Shown in pieces: positions 1 to 12,990 of a stretch of 64,000 bases of DNA (positions are counted from its first letter, which is position 1; each line of letters opens with the position of its first letter). Made by a program: the position numbers and the translations under genes. The notes below the pieces were generated by a model. It saw nothing but the letters and a program-made list of their open reading frames with translations, had not been told where the DNA came from and did not search any database. This DNA is from Siniperca chuatsi (Eukaryota; Chordata; Actinopteri; Centrarchiformes; Sinipercidae), in the NCBI RefSeq assembly GCF_020085105.1, contig NC_058046.1, positions 7,044,675-7,108,674 of the forward strand, written 5' to 3'.

Positions 1-1027
1 AAGCCACATAAAGTTGTGTGTCATCGGCATGACAATGGAAAGAGATGCCATGTCTCCTGATGACATCACTGAGGAGTAACATATATAGATTAAAAAGAAG
101 TTGAAAGTTTGGGAGATGTTATTATTAATAGCAACAAAAAACTCCTGCCAGACAGATAAGAGGAAAACCAGGTAAAAACAGTTCCTGACAGTCCAATATG
201 ATTCTTAAGTCTATTTAAACGAATATTGTGATCAACTGTATCAAAAGCAGCACTCAGATCAAGTAGTACCAACACTGAAAGTTTTTTGGCATCTAGATGC
301 ATCCTGATGTCATTGAATACCTTGACTAGGTAAAATTTTACTTAAAAAATCGAGGGATCAAGGCTACTTTTCATTTTAAAGAGGCTTCACAAGTGCAGAT
401 TTGAATGCGGAGGGGTATACGCTGTGATTAAAAATCATAAGGACCTCCCCAGACACTGATGTATGGTGTTAAAAAGCACTCTGGGGTTGCTTATATTAGA
501 ATTTATTAGGTTAGAAAAATAAAATTGCCTACCAGTCCGAATTGTGTTTTGATGTAGACAGTGTTGTTCATGACAGAGCCGTTGGCGTGCATTTGGTCTA
601 GTGGTAATTATATTTATCCTAGAGTATGCATTACCTGGCTTAAAATGATAAAGTTCATTAAAATAATAAAAGTGCTGGCGACATGAACAACTAAAATCTA
701 CTGAGACACCACTGTGTCTCTCTGTTGAGGCTGGTGAGAGACACAATCCATACCTGTAGGAGGAGTCAGAGCTCAAGGAGGCTGTGGGCAGAGGGGAAGT
801 GACCACATCCATTTGCGTGGTGAAACTGAGACACTGCGGAGAATGTTTGCTGTTAACATCCCTGAACCCAGGTGGCTCGGGCGTAGTCCATCTCTCTTAA
901 AATATGAGCTGCGTTCCCAAAAGAGATTAAAATTGTCTATGTAAAAGAATCTGTGTGTGGAGCAGTGTGAGTGGAGCCATGTGTGCAAGCTGAGAAGTAG
1001 AGAAAACCGGCCAATCCCACAACCCAA
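1..1027 (-). mobile_element. CR1/L2-like LINE remnant, esterase end and RT start
   Basis: Reading the minus strand, three pieces of one non-LTR retrotransposon follow each other. At about 1027-773 lies the end of an SGNH-esterase-like ORF1 segment. It contains an RDGLRPSHLG motif where active relatives have DGxHP, so the catalytic His appears to be Arg. Positions 812-435 look like a decayed linker. At 302-90 is the reverse transcriptase segment with LLDLSAAFDTVDHN, a typical RT block of the CR1/L2 clade. No endonuclease is visible between them and the copy runs off the left edge. It is a dead fragment. The clade assignment is by motif memory only. Confidence 0.75.
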
Positions 1028-2019
1028 CGAAGGCCACTTTTCTAGTTTGCTCTTGCAAGTATGAAACTATGTACAAATATCATACAGCTACTTCTTCTGT
1101 ATCTCATAGTATAAATATCCAGTGACACTACTATAGCAATGAGAATTACTCATTACTTGTTAATTACTTATAAAGTAACAAAAGGCCTACAGTACTGTAC
1201 ATTGTTTAGCTACTTTATCCACCTTTGATAATAGAAAGTTTTGTAGTTAAAAACAACCTACAGCAAATAACAACCGGATGGAAAAATAAGCCCATTTTCC
1301 ATTTGCACTTATATCTGTTCAGTGTAATCTATCTAAGACTGTCAGCATAAGGGAGAAACTGAATTCAATGTGATGTGCCTCTGCTTCTCCTTCTACTCAG
1401 CAGTAAAATTGAAAGAATAAAAGAGAAAAGAGAAAGAAGAGGAGGGGGAGGAAGGGAGATAGATTATTGTACTGTATAGTGATATGTCATAATACAAACT
1501 TTACACAATCTCGTGCTATGTGATCTAAACCAATTAATTGAAACTATATTGAATAAATTGTTTTCCTCACTTGTAAATATGAACAAGTTAGAGAAACACA
1601 TCATAAGGAAAAGGAGAAAAGGTAAGTGAAGAATACATTCTTCCTCAAAAACATAACATTAGTTCTAAATAGCAGCCAAATCACAAGTCTAATACTGCAC
1701 AAAACATGTATTGAAAGTACAGTATATCATGAGAAAAGACCGGTGAGATGCGGTAAGCATATCATTTCCGGTCACCGGTGCTTGTGTGTTACTTGGAGCG
1801 TATTTTTGCTGCTCTAGCTCATCCCAGTTGATTTTGTTTGATTCTTCAATACAGCAGCAATTATCTGCAATACATTTAAACATACACTAGTTATGCTTAA
1901 ACACGCATAGCTCTCTTTTCTTTTAGCGACTTTTTCGCTAATCCCACAGTTTACAAGATATTCAGTTTTGCTTGAGACCGTTCTTTGGTTTAGCAGCTAG
2001 TGATGGCTTCTCTTTCTCC
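1028..2019. other. AT-rich intergenic stretch, nothing recognised
   Basis: I see no coding exon, RNA gene or bounded repeat here. The short open frames around 1626-1883 have no recognisable domain and look like chance. Confidence 0.5.
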
Positions 2020-2608
2020 CAGTGTTGCCAACTTGGCGATTTTGTTGCTGTACTTAGCGACATTTTAGACCCTCTTAGCTATTTTATTACTAAAAAGTGA
2101 CTAGCGACAAATTAAGCGACTTATTCAGTCCATCAGGCAAGAAATATATTCAAATATATTATATTGTAATTCATTCCAATGCATGCTGCACGGCTCTTCT
2201 GCCAGCAGTGTCTCTCTCTCTCCTATTGCGCTGTGCACAGGCAGTCAGTGTGTGGCGTGTGGGGCAGGCAGCTCTCTCTCTCTTTCTCTCTGGATTAAGA
2301 TGTTCTTACAGGTTGTAAATTTGTAAATAGTTTGATCTCGTAAATATTTAAATAGCTCATTTGATCTTCTCCCCCCGTGGATTTTTTTATTTTTATTTTT
2401 TTACTTCAAATATATAATGTCCCTGAAGTGAGTTTGTGATTATTTGGCCTAAAATTTCTCTATCTACTTTTTATATGGCATCAGCGGTGATCTCTCCCTC
2501 ACAGCACTAAGCTTGAATGCATGATGACATCTTCAACATGCAAATGTCATCTGGTGACTTTTGGAACTAGTGCTAGCAACTTTCATTTGAAAAGATCTGG
2601 CAACACTG
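2020..2608. mobile_element. hAT-like MITE with TIRs and 8 bp TSD
   Basis: The element begins CAGTGTTGCCA and ends with the reverse complement TGGCAACACTG, an 11 bp perfect terminal inverted repeat. It is flanked by an 8 bp direct repeat CTTTCTCC at 2012-2019 and 2609-2616. An 8 bp target duplication with CAG termini is the hAT signature. No transposase is present in the 589 bp. The 5' part repeats short TAGCGAC-like words, and a CT-rich tract lies at about 2211-2292. Related truncated copies lie at 32895-33480 and 34646-34905. Confidence 0.8.
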
Positions 2609-2699
2609 CTTTCTCCCTTTAGTGATAATGGTACATGTCATAAATATAGTTTATTTGTAACGTTAGAGACGAGGCTTAGGGAATTGGAAATGCAGTTCT

Positions 2700-4445
2700 G
2701 CACCATGGGAACTCAATTGTTAGCTGCTGTAGTTAGCCAGCCCCCAGTAGCCGGTGCGGCCCGACCAGAAGTAGCTCCTGTTAGCTGTCCCCTGGCAGCT
2801 CCCAAGCAGCCAGGAAACCAGGGAGGCTGGATGACTGTCCGAAGATAGCTGTTCATGTTTCTAACAAGTTCTCCCCAGTCAGCGGCACACTTGCAGAGAA
2901 ACCAGCTCTGGTTATTGGGGCCAGAGCGGATGACATTGAATCCTATTTAAAACTGCTGGCTAAGGATAAGCGTAAATACAGTAAGATTGTCATTCACGTC
3001 GGCCGTAACGACTCGTGATTACACCGATCGGAGGTCACTAAAATTAACGTTGAGTCGGTGTGTACATATGCAAAGACAATGTTGGACTCCATAGTTTTCT
3101 CTGGGCCCCTACCAAACCTGACCAGTGATGACATGTTTAGCCGCATGCCTTCATTCCTCCATTGGTAGCTGGACACCATCTCGCCCACCAGCTATGATGT
3201 GGGCTTTGTAGATAATTGGCAGACTTTCTGGGGAAGACCTGGTCTGATTAGGAGAGATGGCATTCATCCCACTTTGGATGGAGCTGCTCTCATATCTAGA
3301 AATCTGAGAGTTGAGCACTATAGCCAGGCTGACAGAGACTCACAGCTCCATTGAGCTATGTATTCCTACAGTCCTCAGTAGTAACAACTTCATGAGCTTC
3401 TTAAATGATAAAATAGTAATTATTAGAGACAAAATTCATCACCTCCTGCCCTCAACAGGTACTGATTTCTCTTCAAACACAGGAACCTTAGAAACAGCTG
3501 TAAAACCTGATATGTTTAGACTGCTTTTCTCCCATCAACCTTCTCCAACTAACTTCACTGATTAATTAATCTAAGCCATCAAGATGCCTGTCTCTTAGAC
3601 CCCATCCCAACTAGGCTGCTTAAAGAAGTTTTACCCTTAATTGACCTTACTTTACTAGATATGTTTGATCTGTCTTTATTAACAGGCTATGCACCACAGT
3701 CCTTTAAAGTAGCTGTAATTAAACCTCTACTTACAAAGCCCACTCTTGATCCAGGGGTTTTAGCCAACTATAGACCTATATCTAATCTTCCCTTTCTCTC
3801 TAAGGTCCTTGAGAAAGCAGTCGAACATTTAATTAGCATTAAAGTAACTGCACTAATAGTAGTTTAAATGCTATTTATCAGATCGATCTCAGTTTGTACA
3901 TGTTAATGATGAATCCTCCATGCACGCCAAAGTTAGTCATGGAGTTCCGCAAGGTTCTGTGCTGGGACCAGTTATATTCACCTTATATATGCTTCCTATT
4001 ATAAGGCAATATTATAAGGAAACACTCAATAAACTTTCATTGTTATGCAGATGATACCCAATTATATTACTGATCAAGCCAGATGAAACTAATCAGTTAG
4101 CTAAACTTCAATCATACATTGAGGACATAAAAATCTGGATGACCTGCAATTCTTTTATGTTAAACTCAAACAAAACTGAAGTTATTGTACTTGGCCTTGA
4201 ACACCTCCGAAACACGTTATGTAAAGATATAGGCTAGTTACTCTTGATGGCAATGTCCTTTAACTCCCACATAAAACAAACTTCAAGGACTGCCTTTTTT
4301 CACCTACATAACATTGCAAAAATCAGGTACATCCTTTTCCAAAGTGATGCAGAAAAATTAGTCCATGCTTTGTTACTTCTAGGATGGATTATTGTAATTC
4401 TTTAATTGCAATCCGTAAAAGTGCTAAAAGCTTAAAATCCTGAAT
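2700..4445 (+). mobile_element. CR1/L2-like LINE remnant lacking the endonuclease
   Basis: The plus strand carries an ORF1-like SGNH esterase region: IVIHVGRND near 2988 and RDGIHPTLDG near 3256, with the DxxH catalytic pattern kept. A linker follows at about 3311-3563. The RT N-terminal block is at 3661-3830, with ANYRPISNLPFLSKVLEKAV. RT then resumes near 3866 with HGVPQGSVLGP and an ADDTQL active-site region near 4050, and MDYCNSL appears near 4384. The endonuclease is missing between esterase and linker, and roughly 100 residues of RT are missing after about 3840. Stops and frame changes make it dead. It ends near 4445 without a clear 3' tail. Confidence 0.8.
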
Positions 4446-6504
4446 AAAAGCGGCTAGCCTAGCTGTCGGGCTAAAAACAAACCTAGCTGAGCTAGCAGCA
4501 GTGGAGGCAGTCCGGTAAACCACGTTGAGTTGACAGCCAGCTTAAAATCACTTAAGATCCACACGTCCGATGACTTTTACCGTGTTAAAACATATGGGTA
4601 AAACAATAGCCAGGAAAAAATTGTAGTATAGAAAGTTATGGTGGTTTAAGACGAAGCCTCTGTTGGGCACATACAATGCTGACACTTGCACAGAAATCAA
4701 ATGTGTACAAAAGTTTATCAACATTTTTTTTTGCTGCAACAATCTAAGTGTACATCAGCTGTTATTGAAGACAATTTGACACACTGGAGACCAAAGATCA
4801 AAGTGTGAGTAGGTTCAATAGATGGACAATACTATGTGATTTTTTGTATGGTTCTATGGTTAAGTATGTGTACAACATCCCTGAAGCTAAAGCTTGTTGG
4901 GAGGAGCACAGTTGCTAATACTGATCATCTTGAGTCAAAACAGAATTCACCACACACGGCCCGAATCTATCTGTCTCTCTCAGGCTTTCATCCTGAAGGC
5001 TTTCTGTGAAATTTGACAATAATATTGAACATGCGAGTTGAGGTGTTCCATCATTATTAGCTGGACTGCTGCAGGATTCAGATTTTCCACACGGTGGACT
5101 AGGTGTAAAAATTGGATGTCTGTGGTGGTGGTGGTGACGTGGTCATGAGGGTCGTTCACATGTTTGCAGTGCTGTTTTTAGATGTCTGACGAGTGGGTGA
5201 CGCACATAAAGAGCCCCCCCTCTACCTCCCAAACTCCTCAACTCACCCTGCAAGCATCACTGAACTAAAATAGACAGACTCAGATCATGTACTTGCTGCT
5301 ATTTATGCCAATAACTTAACTCTTATTTAGTTCGGATCGTTTCCTTTCTTGACAGCATTACCAAAAAACAGAAGACTGAAACCTTTGCCTGCCAAGGCCA
5401 TGAATACAAACAGTATGTTCTGAGCAATATGCATTTTAAATGAATGCACATAGAGCTGAACTAAAGCAATATTTTACCCAGTAGGTTATTTTCTTCTTGG
5501 TGGGAATATATCTGAAAAATGATTTAAACCATCATAGGACACTAACTCTCCAGTAGAATGTTAAAATCAAATTGGACTGGTGTTAAAAAGGAAATAGAAT
5601 GTATTATGAAAATTTCTATGGGCCCATATTTATATTTATTCATCTTGTTAGGTGTAATGCCTCCTGAAATAATGGACCAAATAATGAATCAAAATGATGA
5701 GGAAAAATGACAGGAGTCATTGGTCTAAGTACAGGACCAAGTTCACTCTTGCTCAACCAGTTGTCTAATCTTCACATTCCAAAACATCTTACAAGCAGAT
5801 GTCAATTCTCAATCACACAGGGGTTCTAAACTATCTAACTATTTTCCTTATTTGGTTCAAATTTCATCTGCTTTAAAGGGCTCTTTATTATATGTATGCC
5901 ATTTCTTTGATTTTAACCTATGCAAATAAATAAAACTCAAGCAACACTCAAGGTGGGCTAAATGGCTGTAAAGTGAAATCATGGAGGCAATGAATAAAAT
6001 GAAATGCGTATGGGTACATGTAGATGGGTGAATGTGTATTTACATGTGTGAATAAGTATATACTGTATGTAGAAGTACAAATACATCTTTCCTGTCTTTC
6101 CTGATGCATTAATGTAAAATGCTTACTGGGCTTCACTGTATTAAGGACACATATTTTTTCTGGTTCTATTTCATTACAATAACTTTCTTTTCATGATTGA
6201 AGCAACTCTGCAACTGTTAACAGTGATGAATTAGGAGTCATGAACCCAGTAATGGCATAATTAAAGTGGTAAATTAATGACAATAGAGTATCAAACAAAG
6301 AAATGTATAATTATACCAGCAAGATTTCAATGAAAGACAAGATGATATGCTGATATACTGTATATGGGATCACATTCCAAGTTAACAGCCTATAGACAAC
6401 CAGTCTGAACTGACCTAGAACCTTTTCGATGCATTGTAATGGATAATGCAACAAGCATGGTTCTGTTCCGTCAAATCCAATCAGCTGCATGATGTGGCTT
6501 TTGA

Positions 6505-6542
<38 letters not shown>

Positions 6543-7552
6543 TATACAAATGAAAGGAAAAACCTGAATAAAAGAGTGGAGAAACAGCAAATGCAGATGA
6601 CTCCTTACTAAGACACTTCATGTTGGTTTTTCTTTAATTTGTCACCCATCTGTATTATGTACCAATAAAGTGGTTGACGTCCTGAATTCCTTCAGCTGAT
6701 CCCTGGCCTGCTGTGATATTGGCTTCCCAACATTTAGTTGTAGGTCATTCTGTCTTCGTTGTGCTGGTTACCTGAAGGGTTTGTAAACATAAAAATGCAC
6801 TCTAACTTAAGTATATGGTATGACTTTTAAGATTAATGCAAGATACTTCTGGTAGTAAAAACTGAAAGATAAAACTCAAATGCAGTGTAAACCTGCCAAG
6901 CCATGCTGATTTACTCTGACATTAATTATCCAGAATGTATCTGTAATTAGCAGAGGGATTATTCATGTAAAAACAACTTGCATTTCTCACATCATTATTT
7001 CCTCTGGATGTAAAATTTGAGCACTGTTCCAAATATTGTCAGATTTCAAAGACAGATCTGATTCAGCTCCACAGCAAAGATCACCAGGGGCTACACAAGA
7101 GACTACCACACGCAAAAGAAAACCTCCTGAACTGTTTACTTGATTTCTATCCACCTGTCAATCAAGTAATAACTTGGCTAAACTGTCCCTGGGTCTAGAG
7201 AGTGAATTGGCCTATTACTATGTAAATCCTGCAAAATTACCATACATTCCCATTAGTGCTGTCCAGCTGGAACCTGCACCAAAAATAGACCATGATATTC
7301 CACTGCTGCCTGTGCAGTATATTATCTCTGCTTTCTTAATATGTCTGTGGCCTTTTAGCTTCATGGCAGAGCACTAAATGTTCTTTCCCAATGGATTCAT
7401 AAAGGGATTTTGATCTAATGACTGCTATACATCAACTGATTTGTACAGTATTATAAATAGGATTTCTCAAGCTAAAACTAACATGTCATTATTTGAACTG
7501 GTGTAAATTTTTATTTTGTGATAATCAAACTAGCCAAATACGCACTTTGATC
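4446..7552. other. AT-rich intergenic stretch with one microsatellite
   Basis: No exon or bounded repeat was recognised apart from the AC tract at 6508-6541. Open frames here are short and domain-free. Confidence 0.5.
6508..6541. repeat. (AC)n microsatellite
   Basis: An uninterrupted AC dinucleotide run of about 33 bases. Chance minus-strand frames translate it as a CV repeat. Confidence 0.97.
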
Positions 7553-7980
7553 TTAAAGGAATAGCTTGACATTTTGGGAAATACGCTTTCTTGCTGAGAG
7601 TTAGAGAAGATCGATACCACTCTCATATCTGTACGCTAAATATGAAGCTAAAACCAACAGGAGATTAGCTTATCTTAGCATAAGGACTGGAAGCAGGGGA
7701 ACAGCTTGCCCAAAGGTTACAAAATAAATGACTACCTGCACCTTTAAGCAAAGTCACTGCGTCTGGCCAAGAAAAATCTCCATCATGTAACTCCCACAAG
7801 TTGCCATTTTTACAGTTAGTTTTTTGTACAATTTAACTGAGATATAACTTGTTAATTAGTGAGCTTTATGTGCTGGAAGGTGGATTTTCTTTACTTCGGA
7901 AGGAGCCAGGCTACTGGTTTCCCCCTGCTTTCAGTCTTTATGCTAAGCTAAAGAATGAATGGCCATGAAAGTTGACTAAA
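7553..7980. repeat. Interspersed repeat, family A copy 1
   Basis: Starts at TTAAAGGAATAGCTTGACAT and carries the words TTGCTGAGAGTTAG and TTAGCTTATCTTA. The same order of words recurs at 23366-23800. It has no coding capacity and looks like a non-autonomous fish repeat. I cannot name the family with confidence. Confidence 0.75.
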
Positions 7981-8599
7981 AGTTAACTTTGTTGAGCCCC
8001 TGACTTCATCTAGCATCATCATCAAGTCAAAATTTTAATTTCACTTGTCCTGAAATGACTCAATCACAACAAGTCTGCATTAAAATGTCTAAAAAGGACT
8101 AGATCTATGTTATATATTTTGTTGTGAACTTACGCTATCTCAAATGTTTCAAACAATGTTCAAACCCAGAGAATTCCATATTTTTATATAAGGTAACGGT
8201 GTGTTTCATTTGGTAGCCTGTCAATGGCGTCATATCCCCTTCTCCCCCTCTACTTGTTATAACTTCCGGGGAAACACGGGAAACAACAGATCGTACATGA
8301 GAGAGTGAGGAAGGGCGTTGACGAACTAGCTAGCTTGCCAATCTATTGTTCACTATTGTTTTTAGTGCTCACTTGTGATGGAGCACGATTATTCATTGCC
8401 GTTTGCTGCACGTTCATCCGTGAACATGATTTCTGAGTCACGTCAGATAGATTTTCATCCGCAATGATGGTTGTTTAACAATGAAGACAACTCCCATGGT
8501 CCCAGCTATTTCACGTCATCAAACTACGTTTTTTGTAATTGTTTTGATGCGAGAGACCCCTAACGGCAGAAATTACATACTGAGTGTTTAATGGATTAG

Positions 8600-8935
8600 C
8601 ACAAAAGTTGTACTTTGGTGATCCCCTGACTTTCCTCTAGCGGCATCATTAGGTGAAAAAATGTGTCCAAAACTTTGGTTTATAACCAAACACCTGCAAA
8701 ACTAATGACATTCCCACCAACCTCAGCTGTACATTGTGTTTAGGACTAATTAGAAAATGTTAGCATGCTAACACACTAAACTAAGATGGTGAACATTACC
8801 TGCTAAACATCAACATGCTAGCCTTGTCACTGTGAGCATGTTAGGATGCTGATGTTAGCATTAGCTCAAAGCACCACCGTGTCAAAATACAGCTTCACAG
8901 CGATGCTGGCATGGCTAGACTCTTAGTCTTGTTGT
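8600..8935. repeat. Interspersed repeat, family B copy 1
   Basis: Contains TTGGTGATCCCCTGAC, CTTTGGTTTATAACCAAAC and a run of TTAGCATGCTAA-like words, ending near TTAGCTCAAAGCACC. The same words in the same order recur at 13320-13645. The second copy is inside another repeat, so the family is mobile. No ORF. Confidence 0.8.
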
Positions 8936-10102
8936 TTCGTATACTTATTTGTGGTTTATTAGTTAATCTACACTAGCTTTTAACCACTTCACCAGTTCAC
9001 CAACTTATATATTTTTCCAGCACATCAATTTTGAACATTCAACCCTGTATTAAATAAAAACATAATCATGGCACAGTTTAGTCATGATGATGAGGACAAA
9101 GTTACATAGTTACTGTACATGTCCTGACATTTTTTGTACAGAGGGGAGGGGTACTCTGAGAAAACAGCCAAACTAAACAACTGTGTTATGTAAAAAAAAA
9201 AGGCCAACATTAGTCTGGTATATCAGACTAGCCCTTGGCACAGGGAGCACTGGAATCTATCCCTCTGTACCGGTCACCATACAGGTTAAGTGTGTGTGTG
9301 TGCCCAGCAACTCCATTCAGCCCCTGTGTTTTAGCAGGTTATTATTAACACTCACCAGGGAATGCAAGCCTCTAAAGAAAACTCAATTTAGCCTCTCACT
9401 TTCAATCTGATCCGATAGGCCATCTGATGTCACAGACATGCGTCACCACTGTGTGCTTTGTCTGGTTCAGCAGGGTTTAATTACAGGCCCTGTAATGTCT
9501 AGAGACAAGAAGACCTGCGACAGGTGCATGCCTGTAATTACTTTGGTTCAGCCAATATGGATTGTACAGGACTGATACCTTTCTAGTTGAGGCTGCTGAT
9601 GGTTGATGTTTTGTGCAAATATACACAAAAATAAACATGTAAACAAACATGTACTTTACATAATATTAGCCAGAGATGAAACTGACCGAACCAGAGCTAA
9701 TATTTACAAATGGGCCAATGCTGAACTCTTACATCAATCTGACAGTAGAATGTAAACACACACAGCTCTGATTTGTCCAGCACCTCACAAAGTATCAGCA
9801 AGTGTTACATTTATTTGTAAGTTGCTTTTATCCAAAGCAACTTACAATAACTTAATTCAACCATGTGGATAGAACCCAAAAAATGCAAGAATCATGCAAG
9901 TACATCAACTTAATCAAATATGCTTGAACTGCTTCAAGTGCTCACAAAATCTAATTCTAAAGTTTGACTTTAACTTGTATGTCTTTGATGTACAGTGTTG
10001 TACAAACCTTTTTTAAACTTATTCATTCAGTCTTAAAAGAGTGTCGTGAGAAAATCTGCACTTGTATGTAGGGTTGGGTATCGGTACTCAATACCTTTAA
10101 GG
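8936..10102. other. Intergenic stretch, nothing firm
   Basis: No exon recognised. Around 9800 a short segment (GCTTTTATCCAAAGCAACTT) resembles a widespread fish repeat tail but has no clear borders. Confidence 0.4.
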
Positions 10103-10652
10103 CAGGCCTATTCAATTGGCGGCCCGTGGGCCACATCCGGCCCAGAAGCTGTATGCTCGGGGGTTCCGAGTGGCCCAGCATACATACATCTGATATATGA
10201 CAAAATAAGTAAACTACATATATAGTGCATGGAAGTAGCTAACAAGTGAGCCATCTCGCTTCCTTCTCATCTCTGTTGGGAGTTGCACATGCGCAGTACC
10301 GACCGGGCAGGATGTTTACGGATGTAGCGACACCACCAATCATATCTTTCACAAATCAACGTTTTCTCATGTGAGTTCTGACCACGCTTAGTAGCTTGAT
10401 GGTCACAGGTAGGGAAGTGCTCTACTGAAAATATGTCTCTGACAATCCTGAAACGTAAATTTGACAATGAAAACCGTCAGTTTGACCCTGCCTGGACTGG
10501 CAAGTATTTATTTATTTTACCACCATCTCCAAACGCCTGCTATTTTTTATTACATTCATTTGCATTTGTTTAAATTTTTTTTTTTAATAGGCCCATCTAC
10601 ATTAACTGGTTTAAAAATCTGGCCCCATTGAATTTGTAATTGAATAGCCCTG
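10103..10652 (+). mobile_element. Deleted hAT (Charlie-like) element
   Basis: Termini CAGGCCTATTCAATT and, at the other end, AATTGAATAGCCCTG form an inverted repeat with one mismatch. Flanking 8-mers CTTTAAGG (10095-10102) and CTCTAAGT (10653-10660) match at six of eight positions, fitting an aged hAT target duplication. Near 10434 a frame opens with MSLTILKRKFDNENRQFDPA, resembling the N-terminus of Charlie-type hAT transposases. The rest of the transposase is absent: the reading runs straight into the 3' terminal region. It is an internal-deletion derivative. Confidence 0.7.
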
Positions 10653-10739
10653 CTCTAAGTTATTGACTGAAATAACCCAGTTCCAAGTAGTATCGAAACT
10701 TCTCCAGTCAAACGATCCTTTTTGTACCCAGATCTAGAA

Positions 10740-11372
10740 AAAAATGGCTATTTTTATGGTTTCTCAAATGAACTGTTTAAATATTTACGAGATCAAACAA
10801 ACAATTTACATATTTACAAGTTATAGCTGGTGCTGTTGGCGTCCTCACTAAGACCAAGAAAGTGGATCACATCACTCCAGCCTTTACACTGGCTTCCTGT
10901 CTGTCAAAGAATTGATTTCAAAATACTACTGTGCACTTAATGATTGAGGGCCAAAGTACATTTCTGATCTTCTTCTATATTATGAACCATCCAGACCTCT
11001 CAGGTCGTCTGGGACAGGTCTGCAAAAAATAGAGAAGCAGCGTTCAGTTTTTATGCACCATATATCTGGAACAAAATGCCAGAAAACTGCAGTTATGCTA
11101 CAACTCTTAGTTCTTTTAAATCAAGGCTCAAGACTCTGTTTGCCGCTGCCTTTTATTAAATAAAATTATGATTAATTTCTTACACTGCACTGTAACTTTT
11201 ACTCTCCTGTTTTATCTTTTTATTTTCTATTGAACTCTTTTTAAAGTGTATTTAAATGTCTTTTTATATTGCCCTATGTTGCTTTTATGTTTTATGTAAA
11301 GCACTTTGAATTGCCTTGTTGTTGAAATGTGCTATACAAATAAACTTGCCTTGCCTATGCTTGACTCAAACT
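10740..11372 (+). mobile_element. LINE 3' end fused to a MITE fragment
   Basis: From about 10826 the plus strand encodes VLTKTKKVDHITP, a typical RT C-terminal region of CR1/L2-like LINEs. A decayed tail follows and ends in AAATGTGCTATACAAATAAA near 11343. The 90 bases before it match the reverse complement of the MITE at 2020-2608 (the segment around 2303-2350). The same MITE-LINE junction recurs at 34848-35110. Frameshifts are frequent and it cannot be active. Confidence 0.75.
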
Positions 11373-12570
11373 GTTAACTCAGTCCTTCAGAATTAACGTT
11401 TCCCATTACAGCTCTGGAGAAGGAGTGACCCGAGAGGAGCAACCGCAGCATCAGCAGCACTGCCACTGATTAATTGTTTTACAAACCACCCGCAAGAAAA
11501 ACACAGACAACCAGAGCTACACATAATGACAAGAAAGCACAATGACAATAAAGATCTATATAATACAGTCCTTCAGAGTCTCCCATTACTCTACACTCTG
11601 ATAAACAAGGCTGATCTGTTGTGCTAGCTCTCTGTAGGCTACACTACACTGTATCTCGTGCGCACAAATTAAAGAACACTTTCAAAATGTATTTGTGTAA
11701 AAGTCATTTGGATGGGGAGGAGTGGTGGCATTTTACGCAACTGAGCACTACCATCACTTGGAAATGACAGAGCTTGAACAAAAATAAATATGGCAACTGA
11801 ACTTGGTCGAAACCAAAGACTGGAATAGGCAAGAGTGGTGGCCAAGAAAAAGACAAGTCCGAGATAACAGAAAAAAAGTCTTCAGAACGGACTCGAGAAC
11901 TACTGTACATCCGTGCTATGCAGCCAGATATGTAATATAATTTAAAAAAGAGCTTACAGTGAAATAGTCCTCCAATAAGTGAGATGAAAAGAAAGAAAAA
12001 AGGAAATAGAAGAATACATTTAAATTAAAATCTAGTGATGATTCAATTAAGGCAGGAGGAGATGGTGTCGGAGAATGAACAGGTCACTTGGCACATCGAT
12101 CGAGTTTCCTGTAGAGAAACGTGCCTTGTCTGCACATGTCTGATGTCTTAGGGGAGCAATTGGCAGAGAGGCAACACGTACAGTACATAATCATGTGCTG
12201 AAGCCAGAGGGACTCGCAACTTCAGCTGTGCAATGACCTACTTGCCTGTGTGACCTGCTTTGTTTTACGTTAAAAATGGATGACACAAAGCCCTGAGAAA
12301 CCTGGAGGAAAGGTGGAGGGGGAGTGCTCTGATGGAGATGAAAAACACCAGATAAAAGATAATTTGTAAACAGAAGGTGGAAGGCCACTAATACAGCTTA
12401 AATTCTTCATTTCGCCAAGGGGACGTGGCGTATGTGTAGGGGGATAGAAGCAATGCTAAGTATCTGGCTTTCATCTTTCTTCATTTGCAGTTAAAAGGGT
12501 GTAACACTGTGGTTGTACTGGGCAGCTGCTTGCAGTGAATGTGTGAAACTGTGTTTGACATTCCCTGGAT
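11373..12570. other. Intergenic stretch, nothing recognised
   Basis: Contains only short domain-free open frames. No splice-bounded exon could be supported. Confidence 0.45.
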
Positions 12571-12681
12571 ACACTGCAAAAATGCCTTATAAAATGTAAG
12601 TGAAAACATTTTAGATATGAACATTATTTTACTTGAAACAAATTTGGTTTCCAGTGCAGTAAATGATTTTCACTTGATAAG

Positions 12682-12990
12682 TCGTAGAAAAGGTTTCAGT
12701 CGTAGTCTTTTGGACACTGTTTTCAGAATCAAGACGTTGTTGCCAACAATTGGCTTGATTACTGGGCCATCATGGAAACAAAAGAAGGTCAGTTTCAGGT
12801 GAAACTAGGCAGGGTAAACAGCAGACACTCAGGAAGACTCTTCCCTGAGGGCAGGGCTTAAGCAACACAGATTAGCTTACATTTCTGAGTTCTCAGACCA
12901 TTTCCACAATTGAGAATGACTTCCGGATGGGAGCTGAAACGTCTTCTGAAAACAGTGTCCAGATGACTACGACTGAAACCTTTTCTACGA
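12682..12990. repeat. 47 bp inverted repeat, 215 bp apart
   Basis: Arm 12682-12728 is the reverse complement of 12944-12990 at 45 of 47 positions. It could form a long hairpin and is probably part of a mobile element. Confidence 0.85.
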
